NCBI RefSeq assembly: GCF_900163965.1
Contig: NZ_FULE01000046.1
Location: 62,001 to 126,000, forward strand
Length of the DNA: 64,000 nucleotides
Direction of reading: 5' to 3'
Origin: Vibrio ruber DSM 16370
Lineage (GTDB): Bacteria > Pseudomonadota > Gammaproteobacteria > Enterobacterales > Vibrionaceae
The translations under genes were made by a program, and so were the position numbers. The notes under the pieces are model-generated. The model had not been told where the DNA came from. It searched no databases and saw only the letters and a list, made by a program, of their open reading frames with translations. Positions 32,701-40,401 of the stretch are shown here, one piece after another. Numbering within the stretch: position 1 is the stretch's first letter; every line of letters starts with the position of its first letter.

Positions 32701-33845
32701 GGCGTCAATTTGATCAAAGCTCTTGCTGGCGTCTTCAGGATCTGACATGGCACTCTCCCTGTATTGTCGCAGACGGGGAAGTAAAGCGGTTACATTCATT
32801 AATCACGAATACTCAAGATATGTCGAGGCAGGTTCAGGTATACAGTCAGTCAGTGGTTGAACATACCGATTCCATTGAACCATGGACAATTCATTTTTCT
32901 GCAGAGATGCATTCTGTCGATACGCAATCTCTTCAAGCTGTCCCTGAACAGAAAATAAAAGAAGTTCAGGAAACAGGGCGAGTATTTCAGGGGAAAGATT
33001 TTTACCAATATCTGTCAACGACAGGATATATGTTGGGAGATACATATCGTTGGCTGAAGAAAGGCTGGACGACTCAGGATCAATGTGTCGCTTATGTACA
33101 AATGCCGGAGACAGTGGCACTCGATACAGAAGTCTCTGTGTATCCCGGATTATTCGAATCTTGCTACCAATCCATGATGGTTTTGATTAACCAAATATAT
33201 CCGGGGGTGCCTTATGCATTAAGCCGGATCAGCCAAATATCATGTTACGAGAATATTAAACCATCAGGCCAGTATAAGACTTGGGTGAAATTGACAACAT
33301 TACCATCGGCTGCATCCGGGATTCCGGAGTCTCTCCGTGCAGATATCATCTTGATTCGCGATGATAAAGCTATTTGTTTGGTTTTACAGTCGGTTGAGGC
33401 TGCTCTGGTTAACGAAGACGCGATCCGAATGCTGGATAGTGCACTGCCAACTGCCGGGGATACTCGGATTTTTCTCACCGAGTTGTCACAGTTATCCGAA
33501 GAAGATCAACTTAAATCGCTCCAATTATATTTATGTGCGCTGATTGCTCCGGTTTTACAAATGAATGAACAGGATATTCCATTATATGAACCAGTCACCC
33601 GGCTTGGGATTGACTCATTAATGGCGATTGATATCCGAACCAAAGCCAAAAGAACGCTGGGAGTGATATTTTCATTAGAAGCTTTGCTGGGGCGGGGGAC
33701 ATTAAATGATCTGGCTGTTGATGCATTGCAGACACTAAAAGAGAGACATTTCTCGTTCGAAGGGGAAGCAGAAAGCCCGATACAGGATGTTGTTATAGAT
33801 ACACAGGAAGATGTGTTGAATTTATTGGTTGAGGGAGAAATATGA
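29724..33845 (+). CDS. Type I PKS module KS-AT-DH(degenerate)-ACP, no KR
   Basis: Last PKS module before the NRPS, 1373 residues. KS: DTACSSS (about 208), ESHGTGTALGDP, NVGHLEA. AT: FTGQGSQY, GHSVGEYVAAC (about 656), VSHGFHSP. The DH-like region keeps DHFLLGH but has lost the Pro of HxxxGxxxxP, and its second motif reads YPGLFESCYQ, with Glu for the catalytic Asp and Tyr for His. It is therefore probably structural only. There is no ketoreductase; an ACP (GIDSLM, about 1296) follows directly. A beta-keto thioester should be passed to the NRPS. The start is either GTG 29724 (4-base GTGA overlap, 9 bases after GAGGA) or ATG 29727; I favour the GTG because neighbouring genes use the same 4-base overlap. 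Confidence 0.93.
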   Translation: MMKSFIDELKGMSPKQLMLLAAQMKRELTVVQKRQHEAIAIVGMGCRFPGGVTTPEVYWERLCEGYDGISDVPADRWDNEKYYDPDIRAPWKIRTKKAGFLSDIDLFDAGFFEISPREAMNMDPQQRMLLEVSWEAFEQAGMTQAQLYGKNTGVFIGISGAEYLSAHIQSNPDDLNGYMGSGSTPSVAAGRVSYTFGLTGPSITYDTACSSSLVALHHAVESLRRRECDSALAGATNLILLPETSSVFSKAQMLSPDGYCKTFDESANGFVRGEGCGVVVLKRLSDAQADGDNILAVIRGSAVNQDGATAGLTVPNGHAQQAVIRAALDDAGLTPTAVGYIESHGTGTALGDPIELGALGQVFRQGFSREQPLWVGSVKTNVGHLEAAAGMASLCKVVMALQKRAIPPHLHFQTPSSKISWETLPVRIPTQTQAWEPREETRVAGISAFSFMGTNAHILVEQAPIQKQLPDEPIAEQRKAFMLKLSAKSLSALRDIAADYLAKLQGENLSGLDKLCAASAVRRSDFAYRLAAIAETSQSMAEQLQAFIDQRQSSGLLTSEQGEQEPKIAFLFTGQGSQYVGMGKNLYQSEPHFRHVLDQMNEQFLQHMDVSLLSVLWGENHHLLDQTQYTQPALFSVAYALTALWEQWGIQPDFVMGHSVGEYVAACTAGVFSWQDGFSLICARGRLMAELAQPGGMLSVLASVEQIKPLILADKDNVAVAADNGPRQVVLAGDIQTLERIQQTLHTMDITATMLNVSHGFHSPLMTPMLDAFRDELDKISFSAPKLPIVSNITGELADADKICQPQYWIDHVLACVQFRKSIQTLQQFHVDTYIEIGTGNTLLSMGRQVSERHSVSRPVVWLPSLDRGKQDEWQLMKTLGYLYVRHANICWSGVYPKGFSTRIELPRYPFQRRRYWFSDSQKTLRKSDMTASYMFSEGNSLLGKQLSLPADGDIRFEKYVQSDMSVILRDHFLLGHCVISTSYYAEMLWLLGRQFDQSSCWRLQDLTWHSPCIVADGEVKRLHSLITNTQDMSRQVQVYSQSVVEHTDSIEPWTIHFSAEMHSVDTQSLQAVPEQKIKEVQETGRVFQGKDFYQYLSTTGYMLGDTYRWLKKGWTTQDQCVAYVQMPETVALDTEVSVYPGLFESCYQSMMVLINQIYPGVPYALSRISQISCYENIKPSGQYKTWVKLTTLPSAASGIPESLRADIILIRDDKAICLVLQSVEAALVNEDAIRMLDSALPTAGDTRIFLTELSQLSEEDQLKSLQLYLCALIAPVLQMNEQDIPLYEPVTRLGIDSLMAIDIRTKAKRTLGVIFSLEALLGRGTLNDLAVDALQTLKERHFSFEGEAESPIQDVVIDTQEDVLNLLVEGEI

Positions 33846-36800
33846 TCCAGGAACTGTTTGATCAATTGATAGCTCAGGAAGTTGAGCTTTGGCTTGATGG
33901 TGATCGGCTTCGTTATCAGGGTCCGGATTCAGCAATTACTCAAGAATTACTTCATGTACTCAGAGAAAATAAACCTGAGTTAATTTCTTGTCTGAAAAAG
34001 TATCCGGAGAAGGGGCTGATTCGCTACCCCCTCAGCTATAGTCAAAAATCTCTTTGGGTCATCTATCAGCAGGATCCGGAAAGCCCTGCTTATAACGTAA
34101 CTTTAGCAATCAGCTTAGTGCAGGATTGTGATCTGGATGATTTACACCGGGCTGTCCGTCTACTGGTTCAGCGTCACGCATCATTACGGACTATTTACAT
34201 CGAAAGTGAGGGAAATCCAGTTCAGGTCGTTCAGCGTCAGGGAGCATTTGAATGGAATATTGAGTCCGCTGAAGCCCAAACCAGCCAATTACTAGAACAC
34301 TGGATCGCTGAAAAAAGCGATAAGCCATTCGATTTGTCCAAAACACCGTTGCGATTTGATATTCGTCAGGATGCGTCGGATAGCTGGACATTGGTCATGA
34401 CTGTACACCATATTGCTGCCGATTTCTGGTCGTTGGAAATTATGATGAGAGAGTTGATGACTCTTTATCAGGCAGTGAGAAATGAAGGAACGGCTTCACT
34501 ACCTGCTTTACCGTATCAATACCATGAATGGGTTGAAAAAGAACAGCGTTGGTTGGCGTCGAGTGAAGGTCACATGAGCGAAGCTTTCTGGCTTCATGAA
34601 ATGTCGGGTGGGCTCCCAGTTGTTCATTTACCTACAGATAAACCCCGACCAGCCAGAATGACCCGTCACGGAAATATCTGTCAGTTAACAATAGACAGCG
34701 CGAGAGTGAAACAAATTCGGTCATTATCAAAATCTTATCATGCGACGCCATTTGTTTGCCTGTTAACTGTTTTTCAGGTTCTATTACAACGGTTTACTAA
34801 TCAGAATCAGTTGGTTATTGGCATACCGACTGCCGGCCGTATTGATGAGCATATGAATAATGTCGTTGGCCATTTTGTCAATACCGTAGTGTTTAAATCT
34901 GAGCTGAATTTGCAAGAACGCTTTGGGAATCTGGTTGAAGCATTTCATGTGCGGATTCTGAACTTGATGGAAAATCAAGGCTATCCGTTTCCAAAATTGG
35001 TTGAGCAGCTGAATCCTGAACGCGATTCCAGTCGTTCACCGATATTCCAGATTATGTACAACTGGAATCAGACACACGATAGTATCGATAAACGGGGACT
35101 GACGTCTGATTATCAGCATCTTATTGAAAAGATTTTATATACCTCCAGTTCTGGTGGAAGTGGGACAACTCATGATTTAGTTCTTACCGTGACGGATGAA
35201 GGGGAACAGTTCCAGTGTTCATGGTTGTATAACTCTGATTTATTTGAAGTATCAACAATAGAGAGGATGGCAGCATCTTTTCTTGAACTTGTCGATGAAG
35301 TGATTGCCCGACCGGAAAATTCATTATGTGATTATGAAATTATGCCCGGTGACGAGCGGGAGAAGATACTGCAACTCTGGAATCAAAATGTGTCAGCGAT
35401 GCCTTCAGTTACAACTATCCATGAGTGGGTTGAAAAGCAAGTTGATATTCAGCCAGAGTCTGTTGCTGTCAAAGATAGTGATGGGAAGTCCTACAGTTAT
35501 CGGACTCTCAATCAGCAGGCTAATCAACTGGCGCGGTATTTGAGGGAACAGGGCGCTGATGAACATACCTATGTTGGTGTGTTTTTGGAACGTTCATTTG
35601 ACATGCTTGTCGGTATGTTAGCTATTTTAAAAGCTGGTGCTGCTTATGTTCCACTGGATCCTGCTTATCCAGAGAATCGTTTAGCAGCGATTCTTGACGA
35701 CTCATCTCCTGTGATTGTCTTATCTCAGTTGCATTTAAAAGAGAAGCTTGAGTTTGACTTACTATCATCGGTCAATTTAGTCATTGCGATAGATGATTCT
35801 TTGGTAATGAAGACTGTCAGCCAGTTTATGACAACAAATTTGAATCTATCTTTAAGTGCTGATGCATTATCACATATTATTTTCACTTCTGGTTCTACCG
35901 GTCGCCCGAAAGGCGTGATGATCCAACACCAAAATGTGATTGCTTTACTAGACTGGGCACAACGAGAGTACCAGCAGACTGATTTATCCGGAGTGCTTGC
36001 CGCAACCTCGATTTGTTTTGATCTGTCAGTCTACGAAATTTTCTTCACTTTAATTTCTGGTGGAACGATTATTTTAGTAGAAGATGCATTGCAATTACCT
36101 GAGTCTCCGTGGCGCGAGTCGGTGACCTTGATCAATTCAGTTCCTTCTGCGGTGACAGCACTATTACAGCACCATGCTATACCTGAATCAGTCAAAATCG
36201 TAAATCTGGCAGGAGAGCCACTCGTTCGCCATTTGGTTGGGCAACTTTATGCCTTATCTCATATCGAGAGAGTCTATAACCTGTATGGCCCGAGTGAAGA
36301 TACTACCTATTCAACTTATGAATGGGTTCCTAGAGACGAAAAGCGGGAACCAACAATTGGTCGTCCTATCAATAATACATCGGCTTATATTTTGAATGCT
36401 GATTTGAAACCTGTCCCTGTAGGTGTTTCTGGAGAGCTTTACCTAGGAGGGAGCGGTGTTTCTCTGGGTTACTTGCATCGTCCGGATCTAACTGATGAAC
36501 GATTTATTCCAGATCGATGGAGTCATCAAAAGGGGAAAAAGCTATATAAAACCGGGGATTTAGTCCGCTACCTCCCTGATGGTCGTATTGAGTATCTGGG
36601 CAGAAGTGATTTTCAGGTCAAAATTCGTGGTTATCGCATTGAGTTGGGCGAAATTGAGAGTGTCATGCGTCGTCTAGATCATATTCTGGATGTAGTCGTA
36701 GTTGCAAAGACTGATGGGCAAGGAAATAGTCACCTGGTTGCCTATGTTATTCTTTCTGTTCAGTTGGATTCTTGGCAGGAAGGTATTCGACATCATCTGT

Positions 36801-38599
36801 ATGAGTTGCTTCCTAAGTATATGGTTCCCTCTTTGTTCTTTGCGATTGATGAATTTCCTTTGGCGCAGACCGGGAAAGTTGATCGTCAGAAGTTAAGCGC
36901 TATGGTTCCGGAAAGTGGACCTTCGGAAACAGTTTATACTGCTCCTAGTTCGGCATTAGAGCAGGAACTGGCAGAAATATGGCAGCAGGTACTTGGTAAA
37001 TCAGAAGTGGGGATCTATGATAACTTTTTTGCTTCGGGCGGAGACTCGATTATTGCATTGAAAGTCGTTTCCCGGATGAGGCAATCAGGTTATAGCATTG
37101 CTATGAAAGATCTTTTTGAATATCAGAGTATTGCTGAACTGGCTTACTTCATTTCTGAGTATACGACGGTATCCATGACCTCAGACTTTCAGGTAAAAAC
37201 AATGGAGATCCCGGATTTCGGATATCGGGTTGAAAATTATGTTGATATCGGGAAAGTGGATTCAATTGAGTCTGTTTATCCATTAGCTTCTTTACAGGAT
37301 GCTTTTCTGCAAGAGCTGGGTGTGGTGGAATGCTCTACTGTCGAGCGTTTGATTGTTCAATATATTGCTGAGCTGGATAAGATTAATGTTCAGGCATTGA
37401 AACAAGCTTGGGATAGTATTGTTCAAAGGCACGATATCCTAAGAACCAGTTTCCTGATGTCGGATTCCGGCGAGAAATTGCAATTGGTTCATCAAGAAGT
37501 TGTTCTGCCGTTTCAGGAGCTAGATTGGTCTAATCTTGAGCAATCTGAGCAAGAACAAAGTTTTGAACGCTGGCTCGATGAAGATCGACACTCAGGCTTT
37601 TTCTTCGAAAAAGCTCCGTTATTACGTGTTCAATTGATTCGGTTTTCTACCTCCTCGTTTAAAATGATATGGAGCTTTCATCATGCCCTATTGGATGGTT
37701 GGTCCGTTGATATTATTAAGCGTGAACTAGTATCGTTTTACGACCAATTTGCAAGCCAGCAACAACCGGATGTAACACTAGGGTATCCCTATTACCGTTA
37801 TATTCAATGGCTACGAGACAAAGTTGCAGATCAGAAAGATAGCCGAAAGTATTGGCAAGACTATTTAGCAGGGAAAGAGCAATATACGCCTTATCCCGCA
37901 TTGATGAAGCCGTCCGCAGATGACCAGAATTCACATGATTTTCTCCCTGCATATCATACGGTTGAGTTACTGGATTTGTTTTGTCTGAACCAACTGGAAT
38001 CATTTGCACGGACTCAGCAAGTTACATTGAATGTAATTTTTCAGGCGGCCTGGGCATTATTACTCAGATTTTACTCAAATGAGGATGATGTACTTTTTTC
38101 TACTGTTGTTGCTGGACGTCCGTCGGAGCTGGATGGCTGTGATCAGATGGTGGGCTCTTTCTTCCAAGCTTTACCTGTTCGGATTCAAATGTCTTCACAC
38201 TATGAAAAATCGGTGTGGCTAAAAGCATTACATCTCAATCAGATTTCTATGGAAGAACATAAATATGTCGGGCCAATGGTTATTCAGGATTGTAGCCAAC
38301 TACCTGAAAATACTCATTATTCCAGTCAGACAATTCTAGTATTCCAGAAGTTTTCTGAAGAAACTAGTGAAGTCGATAGTTTAAATTCATCACATTGGCT
38401 CCATCGTCAGCCGGGAGCATCACTGCTGCATATTTCTTTAATTCCTCAAGATGAAACCATACAAGCCTATATACGTTATGACAGAAATAGTTATAGCCCT
38501 GAGTCTCTTAATAAAATAATGGAAAAATATAAGGATATAATATCTATTTTATCAATAGAAGGGGTTGAATATTTAGCTGATACCAGAATATTTGATTGA
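33842..38599 (+). CDS. NRPS: TubC-type docking - C - A (Ala-like) - PCP - terminal C
   Basis: NRPS of 1585 residues that extends and releases the polyketide. Residues 1-55 match the TubC N-terminal docking fold (VELWLDGDRLRY), which in known systems receives the short C-terminal tail of the upstream protein. C domain: HHIAADFWS (about 189). A domain: FTSGSTGRPKG, FDLSVYEIF, NLYGPSEDTTYST, YKTGDLVR and GKVDR. Reading the specificity positions by eye gives D-L-Y-N-N-A-L-T-Y-K, one residue from the alanine code DLFNNALTYK as I remember it. PCP: GGDSI (about 1069). A second complete C domain (HHALLDGWS, about 1281) ends the protein, with no TE, reductase or Dieckmann domain. Release is therefore probably by condensation onto an amine or alcohol, or by cyclisation (inference). 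It overlaps the PKS stop as ATGA. Confidence 0.95.
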   Translation: MIQELFDQLIAQEVELWLDGDRLRYQGPDSAITQELLHVLRENKPELISCLKKYPEKGLIRYPLSYSQKSLWVIYQQDPESPAYNVTLAISLVQDCDLDDLHRAVRLLVQRHASLRTIYIESEGNPVQVVQRQGAFEWNIESAEAQTSQLLEHWIAEKSDKPFDLSKTPLRFDIRQDASDSWTLVMTVHHIAADFWSLEIMMRELMTLYQAVRNEGTASLPALPYQYHEWVEKEQRWLASSEGHMSEAFWLHEMSGGLPVVHLPTDKPRPARMTRHGNICQLTIDSARVKQIRSLSKSYHATPFVCLLTVFQVLLQRFTNQNQLVIGIPTAGRIDEHMNNVVGHFVNTVVFKSELNLQERFGNLVEAFHVRILNLMENQGYPFPKLVEQLNPERDSSRSPIFQIMYNWNQTHDSIDKRGLTSDYQHLIEKILYTSSSGGSGTTHDLVLTVTDEGEQFQCSWLYNSDLFEVSTIERMAASFLELVDEVIARPENSLCDYEIMPGDEREKILQLWNQNVSAMPSVTTIHEWVEKQVDIQPESVAVKDSDGKSYSYRTLNQQANQLARYLREQGADEHTYVGVFLERSFDMLVGMLAILKAGAAYVPLDPAYPENRLAAILDDSSPVIVLSQLHLKEKLEFDLLSSVNLVIAIDDSLVMKTVSQFMTTNLNLSLSADALSHIIFTSGSTGRPKGVMIQHQNVIALLDWAQREYQQTDLSGVLAATSICFDLSVYEIFFTLISGGTIILVEDALQLPESPWRESVTLINSVPSAVTALLQHHAIPESVKIVNLAGEPLVRHLVGQLYALSHIERVYNLYGPSEDTTYSTYEWVPRDEKREPTIGRPINNTSAYILNADLKPVPVGVSGELYLGGSGVSLGYLHRPDLTDERFIPDRWSHQKGKKLYKTGDLVRYLPDGRIEYLGRSDFQVKIRGYRIELGEIESVMRRLDHILDVVVVAKTDGQGNSHLVAYVILSVQLDSWQEGIRHHLYELLPKYMVPSLFFAIDEFPLAQTGKVDRQKLSAMVPESGPSETVYTAPSSALEQELAEIWQQVLGKSEVGIYDNFFASGGDSIIALKVVSRMRQSGYSIAMKDLFEYQSIAELAYFISEYTTVSMTSDFQVKTMEIPDFGYRVENYVDIGKVDSIESVYPLASLQDAFLQELGVVECSTVERLIVQYIAELDKINVQALKQAWDSIVQRHDILRTSFLMSDSGEKLQLVHQEVVLPFQELDWSNLEQSEQEQSFERWLDEDRHSGFFFEKAPLLRVQLIRFSTSSFKMIWSFHHALLDGWSVDIIKRELVSFYDQFASQQQPDVTLGYPYYRYIQWLRDKVADQKDSRKYWQDYLAGKEQYTPYPALMKPSADDQNSHDFLPAYHTVELLDLFCLNQLESFARTQQVTLNVIFQAAWALLLRFYSNEDDVLFSTVVAGRPSELDGCDQMVGSFFQALPVRIQMSSHYEKSVWLKALHLNQISMEEHKYVGPMVIQDCSQLPENTHYSSQTILVFQKFSEETSEVDSLNSSHWLHRQPGASLLHISLIPQDETIQAYIRYDRNSYSPESLNKIMEKYKDIISILSIEGVEYLADTRIFD

Positions 38600-38730
38600 T
38601 AAAACCAGATAATGCTGAATGTTGATGTCTTTTATTATTCATTTAAACCAGAAATGAAATGAGAGATGTTTAGATAATTATTCAATGAATGAATAATATT
38701 AAATATATTGATGACAATGAGAGGAACACT

Positions 38731-39945
38731 ATGAATACCCAAATTCTTAATGAATTGATTTTTAACCCGACAGATAAAGATTTCTTATATAACCCATATC
38801 CATTTTATCGATGCTTAAGATGTGAAGATCCAATACATTATTCTTCTTTGGGGTTTTGGTTGGTGACTCGCCACAAAGATATTGAAGATGTACTGAGGAA
38901 TAAATTTTTTGGTAAAAACTTCGGCGCAGTACTCGAAAAACAACTAAATACAAAAATAGCAGATGAACCTGCATTGAAGATGATTAATTTACAGGTTCTA
39001 ATGTCCAATCCTCCGGCTCACACCAGGTTGCGAAAACTCATCATGACAGCTTTTGTTTCCAGTTCAATCAAGAAGCTACAGCCCATGATTGAAGAAACAG
39101 CCAACATGCTGATTGATCGGGTTGAGGCTGAAGGCAGTATGGACATTATGAAAAATTATGCTGAACGGCTTCCATTGATGGTCATTTGCAAAATGTTAGG
39201 GATTGATGCAGAAGCTGATATGGATTTTTTTGTCAGTCGGATTCCCAGTCGGTTGTTGGATTTAAAACCAGTTTCTCGTGAGGAACTTGATGAGATAAAT
39301 CAGGATGTTATTGAGTTAAGTGCCTATATTAAAAAGCTGTGTGATGAACGTCGGGTGTCTCCTAAAGACGATTTAATTACCCATATGGTTCATGCCCGTG
39401 AAGATGGTGATATCTTATCTGATGATGAACTTGTTGCAAATATTATGTTAACACTGGGAGCTGGTTACGAGACCACAACATCACTGATCTCAAATGCGTT
39501 GCTGTTGTTGTTCCGTCACAAGGAGAGCCTTGAACAAATTAAAGCTGACCCTTCGTTAACTGCGAATGCAATCGAAGAAGCATTACGATATGAGCCTCCG
39601 GTACAGATTGCCGCGAGAACTGCTTTAGAAGATACATCTATTGATGGTCAAGTGATAAAAAAAGGAGAAACAGTGATCCTTGTTCTTTCTTCAGCAAACA
39701 GAGATGAAGAGGTTTATTCCAACCCAGATATTTTTGATATTTACCGGGAAAATATTCGTCCAATCTCATTTGGTGGCGGTGCCCACCTCTGCTTAGGGGC
39801 GCAACTTTCCCGTGTTGAATCAGCAATTGCTATTAATACAATATTAAAGAGATTGCCTCATCTCTCTTTAGATGATGTTGAACAGCCGAATTGGTCGTTA
39901 CAATTTACAAGACGTATATTAAATAATTTAATTGCTCATTGGTAA
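38731..39945 (+). CDS. Cytochrome P450, probable tailoring oxidase
   Basis: Soluble bacterial P450 of 404 residues with all diagnostic motifs. The I-helix oxygen-binding segment is GAGYETTTS, the ExxR motif is EEALRYEPP (about 283), and the heme loop is FGGGAHLCLGA with Cys near residue 354. It probably hydroxylates or further oxidises the polyketide-peptide, using ferredoxin partners not encoded here. I chose ATG 38731 because GAGAGG lies 6 bases upstream; an in-frame ATG at 38689 would add 14 residues without a good ribosome-binding site. It is separated from the NRPS by 131 AT-rich bases and from the next gene by 456 bases, so it may have its own promoter. Confidence 0.93.
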   Translation: MNTQILNELIFNPTDKDFLYNPYPFYRCLRCEDPIHYSSLGFWLVTRHKDIEDVLRNKFFGKNFGAVLEKQLNTKIADEPALKMINLQVLMSNPPAHTRLRKLIMTAFVSSSIKKLQPMIEETANMLIDRVEAEGSMDIMKNYAERLPLMVICKMLGIDAEADMDFFVSRIPSRLLDLKPVSREELDEINQDVIELSAYIKKLCDERRVSPKDDLITHMVHAREDGDILSDDELVANIMLTLGAGYETTTSLISNALLLLFRHKESLEQIKADPSLTANAIEEALRYEPPVQIAARTALEDTSIDGQVIKKGETVILVLSSANRDEEVYSNPDIFDIYRENIRPISFGGGAHLCLGAQLSRVESAIAINTILKRLPHLSLDDVEQPNWSLQFTRRILNNLIAHW

Positions 39946-40401
39946 AGCATGAACCATTATGAAGATAAAGAATATCCCAATTGACTTCAATTTGGTATAA
40001 ACTGTTTGTTTCATCATAAATTGGAAGTCCTCTCATTTGATGCTAGGCTTGTAAGCTCTTCGGATGAAATAGAAAAATTTATAATTTTTATGGGACATTA
40101 ATGGTTGTTTTACCAACAATGGTAGCTTGAGTGGTATCCTATTTATCTGGACATAAGAGGTCTCTGAAATATAAATGATAAAACTCATATTATTTGTTGA
40201 GCTTATAATTGGTTTTGTAAACCGTTAGAATCTGGTTTCACTGTAGTACAACTATCACTGTTGCTGTTCAATGGTAGTGACTTCCTATTTTATTGAGAAT
40301 GATCTTTATTAAGAATATCTAATATAAAACTCTGTGTTAGCATCTAAATTAGATATTTGTTCTGTCTTTGTCATAGTTTTTATTGAAGGAAATTTTAAAT
40401 C
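39946..40401 (+). other. Non-coding AT-rich gap, leader of the ThrRS gene
   Basis: No credible gene is present in these 456 bases. Near the P450 end there is an imperfect inverted repeat (arms 39983-39993 and 40018-40029, 11 pairs with one bulge) without a T-tract. The last 40 bases carry the ThrRS ribosome-binding site GAAGGAAA. Enterobacterial thrS is autoregulated by tRNA-Thr-like leader hairpins, but I could not find a convincing anticodon-arm mimic here. Confidence 0.5.

Noticed and set aside
2..33845. A trans-AT polyketide synthase
   Set aside because: Four complete modules carry in-line ATs with GHSxGE and HxFH motifs, and the first has an AT C-terminal part; only one AT is dead, so the line is cis-AT with one exception.
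38600..38730. Intrinsic terminator after the NRPS gene
   Set aside because: ATTATTCAT/ATGAATAAT arms exist but are almost 50 bases apart, AT-only and without a T-tract.
39946..40401. T-box or tRNA-Thr mimic controlling the ThrRS gene
   Set aside because: No T-box sequence and no convincing 7-base anticodon loop with a threonine anticodon could be found in the leader.
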